Shown: positions 15,096 to 22,250 of the stretch, in pieces | Layout of the letters: each line of letters opens with the position of its first letter | How positions within the stretch are numbered: position 1 is the first letter of the stretch | Assembly (NCBI GenBank): GCA_034433995.1 | Contig: DAOTZU010000008.1 | Span: 1-35,805 of the forward strand | From: DAOTZU01 sp034433995 | GTDB taxonomy: Bacteria > Chloroflexota > Anaerolineae > UBA1429 | Length of the DNA stretch: 35,805 nucleotides | Direction of reading: 5' to 3' | Made by a program: the position numbers and the translations under genes | The notes under the pieces: model-generated | Seen by the model: only the letters and a program-made list of their open reading frames with translations | Databases searched by the model: none | What the model was told of the DNA's origin: nothing

Positions 15096-15124
15096 TTGTC
15101 ATTCTCCCCCATCCTTGCTACAAT
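15096..15124 (+). promoter_or_regulatory. Promoter of pgk
   Basis: TTGTCA (15096-15101) and TACAAT (15119-15124) are 17 bp apart. It stands back to back with the peroxiredoxin promoter, with 21 bp between the two -35 boxes. The leader holds a CCTCGC/GCGAGG stem, and AAAGGGAGG precedes the pgk ATG. Confidence 0.8.
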
Positions 15125-15192
15125 AAGCTTGTTACACCGGCATCACCCTCGCTACGCGGCGAGGCTTTATTCTGCAAAAAGGGAGGCCTGCC

Positions 15193-16368
15193 ATGAACAA
15201 GAAAACGATCCGCGATATCTCCTGGGCCGGCAAGCGGGCGCTGGTGCGCTGCGACTTTAACGTGCCGCTGGACGATCAGCTCCAGATCACCGACGACATC
15301 CGCATCCGCGAGGCGTTGCCCACCATCAAGTATCTGCTGGAGCACGGGGCCGCGGTGGTGTTGTGCTCTCACCTGGGACGGCCCAAGGGCAAGGTGGTGG
15401 AATCCATGCGGCTCACCCCGGTGGCCAAGCGCTTGAGCGAGCTTTTGGGCCAGCCGGTGATCAAGCTGGACGATTGCATTGGCGAAGAGGTGGAGCGGGC
15501 CGTCAAGGCGTTGAAACCCGGCCAGGTGGCGCTCCTTGAGAACCTGCGCTTCTACGCCGAAGAGGAAAAGAACGATCCCGAGTTTGCCCGGAAATTGGCC
15601 CGCCTGGGCGATGTGTACGTGAACGATGCCTTTGGCACGGCCCACCGCGCCCATGCCTCCACGGCCGGCGTGGCGGCCTATCTGCCCGCGGTGGCCGGGT
15701 TCTTGTTGGAAAAAGAGATCGCCTTCCTGGGCCAGGCCGTGCAGAACCCCAAGCGGCCTTTTGTGGCCATCTTGGGCGGGGCCAAGATCTCGGACAAGAT
15801 CGGCGTGATCAAGAACCTTCTCACCAAGGCCGATACCTTGCTCATCGGCGGTGGCATGGCCAACACCTTCCTCAAGGCCCAGGGATACGAGATGGGCGAT
15901 TCTTTGGTGGAGGAGGGGAGCATCCCCTTGGCCAAGGAGCTGTTGGCCCAGGCCGCGGGCAAACTGGTCTTGCCGGTGGATGTGGTGGTGGCCGATGCCT
16001 TCTCCGCCGAGGCCAACAAGAAGGTGGTGCCCGTGGACCAGGTGACGCCCGGTTGGCGGGTGTTGGATATCGGCCCCAAGACGGTGGCCCTCTTTGCCGG
16101 TAAGATCAAGGGCGCGGCCACAGTGGTGTGGAACGGCCCCATGGGCGTGTTCGAGATGGCGCCCTTTGCCGAGGGCACCTTTGCCATCGCCAAGGCCTTG
16201 GCCGATTCCGGCGCCACCACCATCGTGGGCGGCGGCGATTCGGCAGCGGCGGTGGAACAATCCGGCCTGGCCAAGAAGATCACCCACATCTCCACCGGCG
16301 GCGGCGCGTCGCTGGAATTCCTGGAGGGCCTGGAGTTGCCCGGCATCGCCGCGCTGAACGACAAATAG
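15193..16368 (+). CDS. pgk: Phosphoglycerate kinase
   Basis: Phosphoglycerate kinase transfers phosphate between 1,3-bisphosphoglycerate and ADP in glycolysis and gluconeogenesis. The 391-residue monomer has standard length and all the usual landmarks: RCDFNVPL near the N-terminus, SHLGRPKG, LLENLRFYAEEEKND and DAFGTAHRAHAST. FVAILGGAKISDKIGVI begins the nucleotide domain, followed by WNGPMGVFE and GGGDSAAAVEQ at the C-terminus. A strong ribosome site (AAGGGAGG) precedes the ATG at 15193. pfkA follows 59 nt later across a stable hairpin, so they may share a transcript. Confidence 0.98.
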   Translation: MNKKTIRDISWAGKRALVRCDFNVPLDDQLQITDDIRIREALPTIKYLLEHGAAVVLCSHLGRPKGKVVESMRLTPVAKRLSELLGQPVIKLDDCIGEEVERAVKALKPGQVALLENLRFYAEEEKNDPEFARKLARLGDVYVNDAFGTAHRAHASTAGVAAYLPAVAGFLLEKEIAFLGQAVQNPKRPFVAILGGAKISDKIGVIKNLLTKADTLLIGGGMANTFLKAQGYEMGDSLVEEGSIPLAKELLAQAAGKLVLPVDVVVADAFSAEANKKVVPVDQVTPGWRVLDIGPKTVALFAGKIKGAATVVWNGPMGVFEMAPFAEGTFAIAKALADSGATTIVGGGDSAAAVEQSGLAKKITHISTGGGASLEFLEGLELPGIAALNDK

Positions 16369-16378
16369 CGTGCTCTAG

Positions 16379-16406
16379 GGGGCAGGCCTCCTCCAAGGCC
16401 TGCCCC
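16379..16406 (+). promoter_or_regulatory. Intercistronic hairpin between pgk and pfkA
   Basis: GGGGCAGGCCT (16379-16389) and AGGCCTGCCCC (16396-16406) form a perfect 11-bp stem with a six-base loop. There is no T-run, so it looks more like an mRNA processing or stabilising structure than a terminator. Confidence 0.6.
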
Positions 16407-16427
16407 AGCCCCAAAGGCGCGAGAACT

Positions 16428-17411
16428 ATGGCCCAACGGATCAAACGCATCGGCATCCTCACCAGCGGTGGCGATAGCCCCGGCTTCAACCCCTGCATCC
16501 GGGCAGTGGTGCGCATGGCCGTGCACTATGGCTGGGAACCGTGGGGCGTCCATCGCGGCTACACCGGCCTGGTAAATGGCGACCTTTTGCCTCTGAACTC
16601 CCGTTCAGTGAGCGGGATCATCGGTCTGGGAGGCACCTTTTTGGGGTCCTCGCGCTGCGATGCGTTCAAGACGCCGCCGGGGCTGCGCCAGGCCCTGCGC
16701 AACTTGAACGAGGCGGCCATTGACGCGCTGGTGGTCATCGGCGGGGATGGCTCCTTGCGGGGCGCCCGCGCTCTGCACGAGGCGGGCTTGCCCACCATCG
16801 GCATCCCCGGCACCATCGAGAACGACGTCTGCGGCACCGATATCTCCATCGGCGTGGATACGGCCCTCAACACCGCCCTGGACGCCATGGACCGCATCAA
16901 AGATACCGCCTCGTCGCATCAGCAGGCCTTTCTCATCGAGATGATGGGCGAGAAATCGGGCTATCTGGCCCTGATGGCCGGGATCGCCGGCGGGGCGGAG
17001 ATGGTGTGTATCCCCGAAGTGCCCTTCACCCTGGAAGATGTCCTCCGCGAGGCGGCCGATGCGTATGTGCGCGGCAAGCAGCACTGCATCATCACCGTGG
17101 CCGAGGGGGCCAAGCCCCATGCTGCCGAGATCGCCGCTTACCTGGAGGAGCGCAAAGAGGAGACCGGTTTCGGCGTGCGCCTGAGCATCCTGGGACACAT
17201 CCAGCGGGGCGGCTCGCCCTCGGCCTATGACCGCTTCCTGGGCACCCGTCTGGGCGCGGCGGCGGTGGAACAACTGGCCCGCGGGGTGGCCGGCGTATTG
17301 GTGGGTTTGGTGGATGGCCAGATCGTGTGCTCACCCTTGGCAGAGGTGACGGAATGCACCCGGGGCATTGACCCCGTCTATCTGGAGACGGCCAGGGCCC
17401 TGGCGCGGTGA
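16428..17411 (+). CDS. pfkA: 6-phosphofructokinase (ATP-type motifs, Glu in place of catalytic Asp)
   Basis: The 327-residue protein matches bacterial PfkA: ILTSGGDSPGFNPCIRAVV for ATP binding, GGDGSLRGA, PGTIENDVCGTD, EMMGEKSGYLAL and GHIQRGGSPSAYDR. Two residues that separate ATP from pyrophosphate enzymes are both Gly (GGDGS and PGTI), so it should use ATP. The catalytic motif TIDND is TIEND here (Glu131), a conservative change at the proposed base. The N-terminal start at 16428 fits homologues; a longer frame upstream lies inside pgk. A strong bidirectional terminator follows. Confidence 0.93.
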   Translation: MAQRIKRIGILTSGGDSPGFNPCIRAVVRMAVHYGWEPWGVHRGYTGLVNGDLLPLNSRSVSGIIGLGGTFLGSSRCDAFKTPPGLRQALRNLNEAAIDALVVIGGDGSLRGARALHEAGLPTIGIPGTIENDVCGTDISIGVDTALNTALDAMDRIKDTASSHQQAFLIEMMGEKSGYLALMAGIAGGAEMVCIPEVPFTLEDVLREAADAYVRGKQHCIITVAEGAKPHAAEIAAYLEERKEETGFGVRLSILGHIQRGGSPSAYDRFLGTRLGAAAVEQLARGVAGVLVGLVDGQIVCSPLAEVTECTRGIDPVYLETARALAR

Positions 17412-17472
17412 GGCAGGGGGCAGGGTTTGGGGCCTGGAATGGCTTTGCTTCCACCCCGGATGAGAAAGACGA

Positions 17473-17502
17473 CGAGCCGCCTCAGAAGAATGAGGCGGCT
17501 CG
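17473..17502. terminator. Bidirectional terminator between pfkA and gpmA
   Basis: CGAGCCGCCTCA (17473-17484) pairs perfectly with TGAGGCGGCTCG (17491-17502) around GAAGAA. It is followed on the plus strand by CTTTGTTT and on the minus strand by TCGTCTTTC. It sits between converging genes. Confidence 0.85.
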
Positions 17503-17526
17503 CTTTGTTTCGTACAGGGGCCGGCG

Positions 17527-18273
17527 TTACTTGGCCTTGCCCTGGGCAGCCACGGCGGCCGCCGCCGCGGCGACGGCCTCGGCATCCCCCAGATAAAAAT
17601 GGCGGATGGGACGCAGGTTCTCGTCCAGCTCGTACACCAGGGGAATGCCCGTGGGGATATTGAGCTCCACGATCTCCTCATCCGAGATGTTATCCAGATA
17701 TTTGACCAAAGCGCGCAGGCTGTTGCCGTGGGCGGCGATCAACACCCTCTTGCCCGATTTGACCACCGGCGCGATGGTCTCGTGCCAGTAGGGCAACATG
17801 CGGGCCACGGTGTCTTTCAAACTCTCCGTGTGGGGCAGCTCGTGGGGAGCGAGATCGGCATAGCGCCGATCGTGCCCCGGAAAGCGGGGATCGCTTTCCT
17901 CCAAGGGGGGCGGGGGCACGTCATAGCTGCGCCGCCAGATCTTGACCTGCTCCTCGCCGTGGAGCCGGGCGGTCTCGGCCTTGTTCAACCCCTGCAACGC
18001 CCCATAATGGCGTTCGTTCAAGCGCCAGGAGCGATAGACGGGGATCCACATGAGGTCCATATCTTCCAGGATGATCCACAGCGTCTTGATGGCCCGCTTG
18101 AGCACCGAGGTAAAGGCCACATCGAAGGTGTACCCTCCCGCGAGGAGGGCGGCCGCCCCTTGGTGGGCCTCCTCCTCGCCCCGGCGCGTAAGGGGCACAT
18201 CGGTCCAACCGGTGAAGCGGTTCTCCTCGTTCCAGGTGCTCTGGCCGTGGCGGACAAGGACAAGGGTATGCAT
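17527..18273 (-). CDS. gpmA: 2,3-bisphosphoglycerate-dependent phosphoglycerate mutase
   Basis: The 248-residue enzyme interconverts 3- and 2-phosphoglycerate. It starts LVLVRHGQSTWNEENRFTGWTDVPLT with the phosphorylated His9, and has SVLKRAIKTLW, the WRLNERHYGALQGLNK block and AAHGNSLRALVKYL with the second catalytic His. The tail is an Ala-rich stretch (AVAAAAAAVAA) beyond the usual end. The ATG at 18273 is chosen because the RHG motif must lie close to the N-terminus; GGAG lies upstream. It converges on pfkA, and its own promoter is at 18402-18430. Confidence 0.97.
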   Translation of the reverse strand: MHTLVLVRHGQSTWNEENRFTGWTDVPLTRRGEEEAHQGAAALLAGGYTFDVAFTSVLKRAIKTLWIILEDMDLMWIPVYRSWRLNERHYGALQGLNKAETARLHGEEQVKIWRRSYDVPPPPLEESDPRFPGHDRRYADLAPHELPHTESLKDTVARMLPYWHETIAPVVKSGKRVLIAAHGNSLRALVKYLDNISDEEIVELNIPTGIPLVYELDENLRPIRHFYLGDAEAVAAAAAAVAAQGKAK

Positions 18274-18373
18274 GATGGGACTCCTCACACAAAGTTTGGC
18301 CGCCAGCAGGGCTGCACCACATCGGCTATCGCCGTCCTGCCCCGCTCGCGGATGTTGCGACGCTAACACCGAC

Positions 18374-18387
18374 CTCGCCGAAGCGAG
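18374..18387 (-). promoter_or_regulatory. cUUCGg tetraloop hairpin in the gpmA leader
   Basis: On the minus strand CTCGC-TTCG-GCGAG forms a five-bp stem closed by the very stable C(UUCG)G tetraloop, near the 5' end of the predicted transcript. Confidence 0.55.
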
Positions 18388-18401
18388 TTCAGCATAAAAA
18401 C

Positions 18402-18430
18402 ATTGTGCCCTAGAAGCGGGCAGGTGTCAA
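18402..18430 (-). promoter_or_regulatory. Promoter of gpmA
   Basis: On the minus strand TTGACA (18430-18425) and CACAAT (18407-18402) are 17 bp apart. The leader is about 120 nt. Confidence 0.75.
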
Positions 18431-18446
18431 ATTGCGCCCTCTTGGT

Positions 18447-18478
18447 CAAACGGATCGAATCCGACGGACGCTCGTTTG
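18447..18478. promoter_or_regulatory. Inverted repeats between divergent gpmA and degT promoters (possible operator)
   Basis: CAAACG (18447-18452) and CGTTTG (18473-18478) form outer arms, and CGGAT-CGA-ATCCG (18451-18463) a perfect inner palindrome. They lie between the two -35 boxes and overlap the DegT-side -35. Confidence 0.35.
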
Positions 18479-18503
18479 CGCGCCCTTTGGCCTATGCTAT
18501 AAT
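18476..18503 (+). promoter_or_regulatory. Promoter of the DegT-family aminotransferase gene
   Basis: TTGCGC (18476-18481), 16 bp, then TATAAT (18498-18503) preceded by TGC, an extended -10. The leader is about 21 nt with AGGAGG before the ATG. Confidence 0.75.
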
Positions 18504-18530
18504 GGCGCCACACCACGCCAGGAGGTTTTT

Positions 18531-19772
18531 ATGTCCAAGCTGGCCATCGAAGGCGGCACACCGGTGCGCAGCGATCCCTTTCCCCGCCGCATCCTGATCG
18601 ACGAAGAAGAGATCGAAGCCCTTCACGCCCTGCTGGAGAAGGAACGTACCCGGGGCGGCGGGTTTGACCGCTACGGCGGCGAGCACGTGGAAGCCTATGA
18701 GCGCGAGTTCGCCGCCTACCACAACATGCCCTACGCCACGGCCACCAGCTCCGGCACGGCGGCCGTCCACACCGCCCTGGCCGCGCTGCGCCTGGATATC
18801 GCCCAAGAGGTGATCTCCTCCCCCATCACCGATCCGGGTGCCGTGGCTCCCATCCTTTGGCAGAACTGCATCCCCATCTTTGCCGATGCCAACCCCGAAA
18901 CGTTCAATATCGATCCCGATTCCATCGCCCAGCGCATCACCGAGCGCACCAAGGCCATCATCGTCGGCCACATCGCCGGCCAGCCGGTGGATATGGACCC
19001 GGTGATGGAGGTTGCCCGCGCCCACAATATCCCGGTCATCGAGGATTGCAGCCAGGCCCACGGCGCCATCTACAAGGGCCGCCTGGTGGGCACCATCGGC
19101 GATCTTGCCGCCTTCAGCCTCATGGGCGGCAAACACCACACCGCCGGCGGCCAAGGCGGCATGGTCCTCACCCGCAACGAGGAGCTGTATTGGAACGCCA
19201 AACGCTTCGCCGACCGGGGCAAGCCCTTCAACAGCCCGGAGAAAAAGAACCTCTTTTTGGGGCTCAACTACCGCATGACCGAGCTAGAGGCCGTCATCGG
19301 GCGGGTGCAACTGCGCAAGCTGGACGCCAACCTGGCCCGCCGCCGCGCCCTGGCCGCCGAGCTGGCCGCAGCCATCGCCGATCTCAAGGCCGTGCGCATG
19401 CCCACCATCATCCCCGGCGCCGTCTCGTCTTACTGGCTGATGTTGCTGCGCATTGACACTTCCCTGCTGAAGGTGTCCAAGGTCGAATTCGTCCAGGCCG
19501 TGGCCGCCGAGGGCGTGCCCATGGACCCCCACTACGATTTCATTGCCTACGAAAGCCCCTGGATTCGCCAGCGGGCCAACTATGGCCGCTCCGGTTGCCC
19601 CTGGACGTGCCCATTCTATGGCCGTGAGGTGCAATATGAGGGCTCCTGCCCCAACGCCCGCCGGGCCATCGACGCCCACATGGTCCTGCCCTGGCACGAA
19701 TGTCTCACCTCGCGGGAGGTGCAGGATATCGCCGCGGCGCTGCACAAGGTGGAAGAAGCCTATCTGAAATGA
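18531..19772 (+). CDS. DegT/DnrJ/EryC1/StrS-family PLP aminotransferase
   Basis: The 413-residue, fold-type-I PLP enzyme has TSSGTAAVHTAL (phosphate-binding loop, residue about 73) and VIEDCSQAHGA with Asp172 for the pyridine nitrogen. FSLMGGKHHTAGGQGGMV carries Lys201, the expected internal aldimine. Family members transaminate nucleotide-linked keto-sugars or inososes. The Cys-rich C-terminal stretch GCPWTCPFYG...SCPNARRA resembles inosose/scyllo-inositol aminotransferase-like members, but this is a weak inference. The ATG at 18531 follows AGGAGGTTTTT. The amidohydrolase gene begins 8 nt later, so the two are an operon, perhaps in cyclitol or sugar-derivative metabolism. Confidence 0.93.
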   Translation: MSKLAIEGGTPVRSDPFPRRILIDEEEIEALHALLEKERTRGGGFDRYGGEHVEAYEREFAAYHNMPYATATSSGTAAVHTALAALRLDIAQEVISSPITDPGAVAPILWQNCIPIFADANPETFNIDPDSIAQRITERTKAIIVGHIAGQPVDMDPVMEVARAHNIPVIEDCSQAHGAIYKGRLVGTIGDLAAFSLMGGKHHTAGGQGGMVLTRNEELYWNAKRFADRGKPFNSPEKKNLFLGLNYRMTELEAVIGRVQLRKLDANLARRRALAAELAAAIADLKAVRMPTIIPGAVSSYWLMLLRIDTSLLKVSKVEFVQAVAAEGVPMDPHYDFIAYESPWIRQRANYGRSGCPWTCPFYGREVQYEGSCPNARRAIDAHMVLPWHECLTSREVQDIAAALHKVEEAYLK

Positions 19773-19779
19773 GGACGAG

Positions 19780-21309
19780 ATGACCATCATTGACGTGGGC
19801 GCCTGCATCGGCACCCAACCGGAGGATGACCAAGACCTGAGCGCTGCCGCCCTCTTGGCGGAGATGGCGCGCGCGGGCGTGGACGAGGCTCTCTGCTCTC
19901 ACTTCGCCGCCATCCGCTATGACGGTCCCACGGGCAACGGCGAGCTACTGGAGATCTGCCGCCGGGAGCCGCGGCTGAAGCCCATCGCCGTGGTCAACCC
20001 CGGCCCCTTTTTGGGGGTAGTGGAGGAGATCCGCGCCTGCGCCGCCCAGGGCTTTGTGGGTTTTCGCTTCGCCCCCGGCCGGCAACATTGGTCCCTGGAG
20101 GCCGAGCCCTTTGCCGTGGCCCTGCGGGCCGTGGCCGAGACGGGCCTGCCCCTCACGGTGGAGGTGGCCGCGACCGGCGAGGCCACCCGGGTGGCCCAGC
20201 TCACTCAAGGTTTGGGCGTGCCGGTCATCCTGGCCGGCATCGGTTACAGCACCTTGGGTGAGGCCATCGCCCTCTTGCAGCGCCATCCCCATCTGTATCT
20301 TGAGGCTTGCCGCCTGGTGACGCCGGGGATCGTCAAGCTTCTGGTGGAGGCGGTGGGCGCCCAGCGGCTGCTCTTTGCCAGCGGCGCGCCCGCCTGGGAG
20401 ATGATCCCCACCCTGAGCCTGATCCGCGCCGCCGCCATCGGCGAGGAGGAAAAGGCCCTGATCCTGGGGGGCAACGCCCGCCGCCTGTTTCTGAGAGCTG
20501 ACAGGTCTCAGCAAGACCCGTCAGGTCTGAGGGTCCAGCCCCGCCAGAAGATGCAGCCGGCCAACGAGGTCCAGCTTGTGGTGGATGTGCACCAACACTG
20601 TGGCCCCTTTCCCTTTCCGGGGCGCTGGGGTGGCTTGGAGGAGAACCTGCGGTGGAACGCCCTGCGCGGGGTGGACCTCGCCATCGTCTCCTCCGCCCGG
20701 GCCGTGGTGCAGGATATGGCGGAGGGCAACGCCGAGCTGGCCGAGGCGCTGCAGGGACGGAGAGGGGTCTATGGCTATATCACCCTCAACCCCACGGTGC
20801 GTCAGCAGGCCTTGGGCGAGCTGGCCCGCTATGGGGACGATCCCCGTTTTGTGGGGGCGAAGGTGCACACCAATTACTCCGGCTGCGGCATGGGCGATCC
20901 GCGCCTGGCGGCCCTTTTCGGCCCCTTGGAGGAATGGGGCAAGCCCCTTTTGGTGCACACCTGGGGTGTGGCGGAGGTGCGGGCACTGGCCGAGCTTGCC
21001 CAGCAGCACCCGCGGTTGCCCATCATCATGGCCCACGCTGGCGGCGATGCTTGGCGCTGGGCCATCGAGGCGGCGGCCGAGCGCCCCAATCTGTATCTGG
21101 ATTTCTGCGGCAGCACCCCTTACCGCGAGGCCATCCCCCGTGGGCTGGCCCGGCTGGGGGCGGAACGCATCGTCTTTGGCAGCGACGCGACCTTGCTGGA
21201 TCCTTTGGTGATGCGCTCCCGCTACGACGCCACCCCCATGACCGAGGCCGAGCGCGCCCTGATCATGGGGGGCAATGCCCTGAGGCTGTTCCACTTGGCC
21301 ACGCCTTGA
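19780..21309 (+). CDS. Double amidohydrolase-2 domain protein with repeat-encoded linker
   Basis: The 509 residues are two TIM-barrel amidohydrolase-2 domains in tandem. The C-terminal one has a full metal site: VDVHQHCG (His271, His273), LLVHTWG, IIMAHAGG and IVFGSDA. The N-terminal one keeps the fold (IIDVGACIG, GFVGFRFAPG, LYLEAC, GGNARRLFL) but has Val-Gly-Ala-Cys in place of HxH and no FGSD, so it should not bind metal. The two meet at residues 238-251, a segment encoded exactly by a palindromic repeat (20491-20531). Each domain ends in GGNA-R-LF-L, so this looks like a fusion of two formerly separate genes. The substrate is unknown; the operon partner is the aminotransferase. Confidence 0.88.
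   Translation: MTIIDVGACIGTQPEDDQDLSAAALLAEMARAGVDEALCSHFAAIRYDGPTGNGELLEICRREPRLKPIAVVNPGPFLGVVEEIRACAAQGFVGFRFAPGRQHWSLEAEPFAVALRAVAETGLPLTVEVAATGEATRVAQLTQGLGVPVILAGIGYSTLGEAIALLQRHPHLYLEACRLVTPGIVKLLVEAVGAQRLLFASGAPAWEMIPTLSLIRAAAIGEEEKALILGGNARRLFLRADRSQQDPSGLRVQPRQKMQPANEVQLVVDVHQHCGPFPFPGRWGGLEENLRWNALRGVDLAIVSSARAVVQDMAEGNAELAEALQGRRGVYGYITLNPTVRQQALGELARYGDDPRFVGAKVHTNYSGCGMGDPRLAALFGPLEEWGKPLLVHTWGVAEVRALAELAQQHPRLPIIMAHAGGDAWRWAIEAAAERPNLYLDFCGSTPYREAIPRGLARLGAERIVFGSDATLLDPLVMRSRYDATPMTEAERALIMGGNALRLFHLATP
20491..20531. repeat. Interspersed palindromic repeat, copy inside the amidohydrolase gene
   Basis: Arms 20491-20508 and 20514-20531 match 15 of 18 bases as an inverted repeat around CAGCA. 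The core GACAGGTCT/AGACCCGTC recurs at 22173 and 25010. It is translated in frame as L-R-A-D-R-S-Q-Q-D-P-S-G-L-R. Confidence 0.75.
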
Positions 21310-21360
21310 GCCGAGAGGTTGCCAAGGGTTACTCCTGCGGCGGTTCATCCCGGCGGCAAC

Positions 21361-21379
21361 GACGCGGGTCCCCCGCGTC
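21361..21379. repeat. Short perfect hairpin after the amidohydrolase gene
   Basis: GACGCGGG and CCCGCGTC form an eight-bp stem around TCC, with no T-run on either strand. It lies between converging genes and may help end transcription. Confidence 0.5.
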
Positions 21380-21391
21380 GCCCCCGGCGCC

Positions 21392-21484
21392 TCAGGTGGG
21401 CCAGCCCAGCCGGCGCATCACCACCCGCAGCAGCACAAAGAAGAGGATAAAAAGAATCAGAGGGAGCCATTCCACCCAAGTCAT
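21392..21484 (-). CDS. 30-residue single-pass membrane peptide
   Basis: An ATG at 21484 opens a 30-codon frame ending in TGA at 21392. The peptide has a short polar start (MTWVEW), one strongly hydrophobic segment (LPLILFILFFVLLRVV) and a basic tail (MRRLGWPT). This is the pattern of a small inner-membrane protein with the tail in the cytoplasm. A purine-rich AAAGAG lies eight bases upstream. It follows the FmdB gene by 43 nt on the same strand; between them is a GGGGC/GCCCC stem (21499-21514). I do not recognise the family. The coding call rests on composition, hydropathy and position only. Confidence 0.55.
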   Translation of the reverse strand: MTWVEWLPLILFILFFVLLRVVMRRLGWPT

Positions 21485-21527
21485 GGGGTGCTCTTTCTGG
21501 GGCTAACTAGCCCCGCCGTCTCAGGCT

Positions 21528-21725
21528 TCAACCGCCCGAGTTGCAGGAGGATGCCGCTTGGGCTTCGCGCTTTCCCGCCGAGGCGGTGCTAAACAGGGAG
21601 ATGCTCTTCTGGCACTTTTTGCTGTGGCAGACGGGGCACTCTACCTCCACAAGCCCGCTGGCGGCACGCACAAACTTTTCAAACACAGCGCCACAATCTT
21701 GGCAGCGATATTCATAGATCGGCAT
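21528..21725 (-). CDS. FmdB-family zinc ribbon protein
   Basis: The 65-residue protein begins MPIYEYRCQDCGAVFEKF and has a second Cys pair at ECPVCHS, so one zinc ribbon is formed by Cys8, Cys11, Cys30 and Cys33. This is the classic FmdB/CxxC_CxxC_SSSS family, named after a putative regulator of formamidase but functionally unclear in most bacteria. The tail is Ser/Ala/Gly-rich with one more Cys. AAGGTGAT stands ahead of the ATG at 21725. It lies downstream of trxA, separated by 88 nt that hold a GATGCGC/GCGCATC hairpin (21763-21781). Confidence 0.92.
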   Translation of the reverse strand: MPIYEYRCQDCGAVFEKFVRAASGLVEVECPVCHSKKCQKSISLFSTASAGKREAQAASSCNSGG

Positions 21726-21762
21726 TGGCTATCACCTTAAACCCAAACCTAGCCTCCCCGCT

Positions 21763-21781
21763 GATGCGCAGCCGGCGCATC
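21763..21781 (-). repeat. Hairpin between trxA and the FmdB gene
   Basis: GATGCGC and GCGCATC pair around AGCCG (seven bp). No T-run follows on the minus strand, so it is a structure in a shared transcript or a weak terminator. Confidence 0.4.
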
Positions 21782-21813
21782 TGCTCATGGGAGGGTTGAT
21801 TTTCTCGGTTCGC

Positions 21814-22158
21814 TCACTTGGCCTTGGCCGCGGCCAGAGCCTCATCAATCTTGCGCTTGAGCACCGGCTTGGCGGCGAACCCCACCATGCGCGCGGCCTC
21901 CTGCCCCCCCACATACAGGATCAGCGTGGGGATGCCGCGAATGCCCAACTTGCTGGGCGTGTTGGGGTTCTCGTCGGTGTTCACCTTGGCAAAGAGAACC
22001 TTGCCCGCATATTCCTCGGCCAGCTCCTCCACGATGGGGGCGATCATACGGCAGGGGCCACACCAAGGGGCCCAGAAATCCACCAACACGGGCAAGGAGG
22101 CCTCCAAAACTTCCTTCTGGTAGGTAGCATCGGTAACGTGGGTGATCTTTTCGCTCAT
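21814..22158 (-). CDS. trxA: Thioredoxin
   Basis: The 114-residue thioredoxin has the active site FWAPWCGPCRM (Cys33, Cys36), the buried Asp in LVDFWA, the cis-Pro in RGIPTLILY, and the C-terminal helix LKRKIDEAL. It reduces protein disulfides in the cytoplasm and could recycle the selenoprotein peroxiredoxin of this window (inference). The ATG at 22158 has AAGGAGT close upstream. The 92 nt between it and the ferredoxin gene contain palindromic repeat copy 22173-22202 and no convincing promoter, so trxA may be read from the ferredoxin promoter. Confidence 0.97.
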   Translation of the reverse strand: MSEKITHVTDATYQKEVLEASLPVLVDFWAPWCGPCRMIAPIVEELAEEYAGKVLFAKVNTDENPNTPSKLGIRGIPTLILYVGGQEAARMVGFAAKPVLKRKIDEALAAAKAK

Positions 22159-22172
22159 GGTTGACTCCTTCA

Positions 22173-22202
22173 GAGCGACAGGTCTTCCGGACCCGTCAGC
22201 TC
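22173..22202. repeat. Interspersed palindromic repeat, copy in the trxA leader
   Basis: GAGCGACAGGTC (22173-22184) and GACCCGTCAGCTC (22190-22202) pair around TTCCG with one bulge and one mismatch. The core is the same GACAGGTC/GACCCGTC as at 20500 and 25015, in the same orientation, directly upstream of the trxA ribosome site. Confidence 0.7.
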
Positions 22203-22250
22203 TCCTTCAAGAATTTTTGCCTCGCCAAGAATCAAAAGCGTCCTTTGGCC

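Noticed and set aside
21310..21391. Terminator for the double amidohydrolase
   Set aside because: The GACGCGGG/CCCGCGTC stem has no T-run on either side, so it is listed only as a hairpin.
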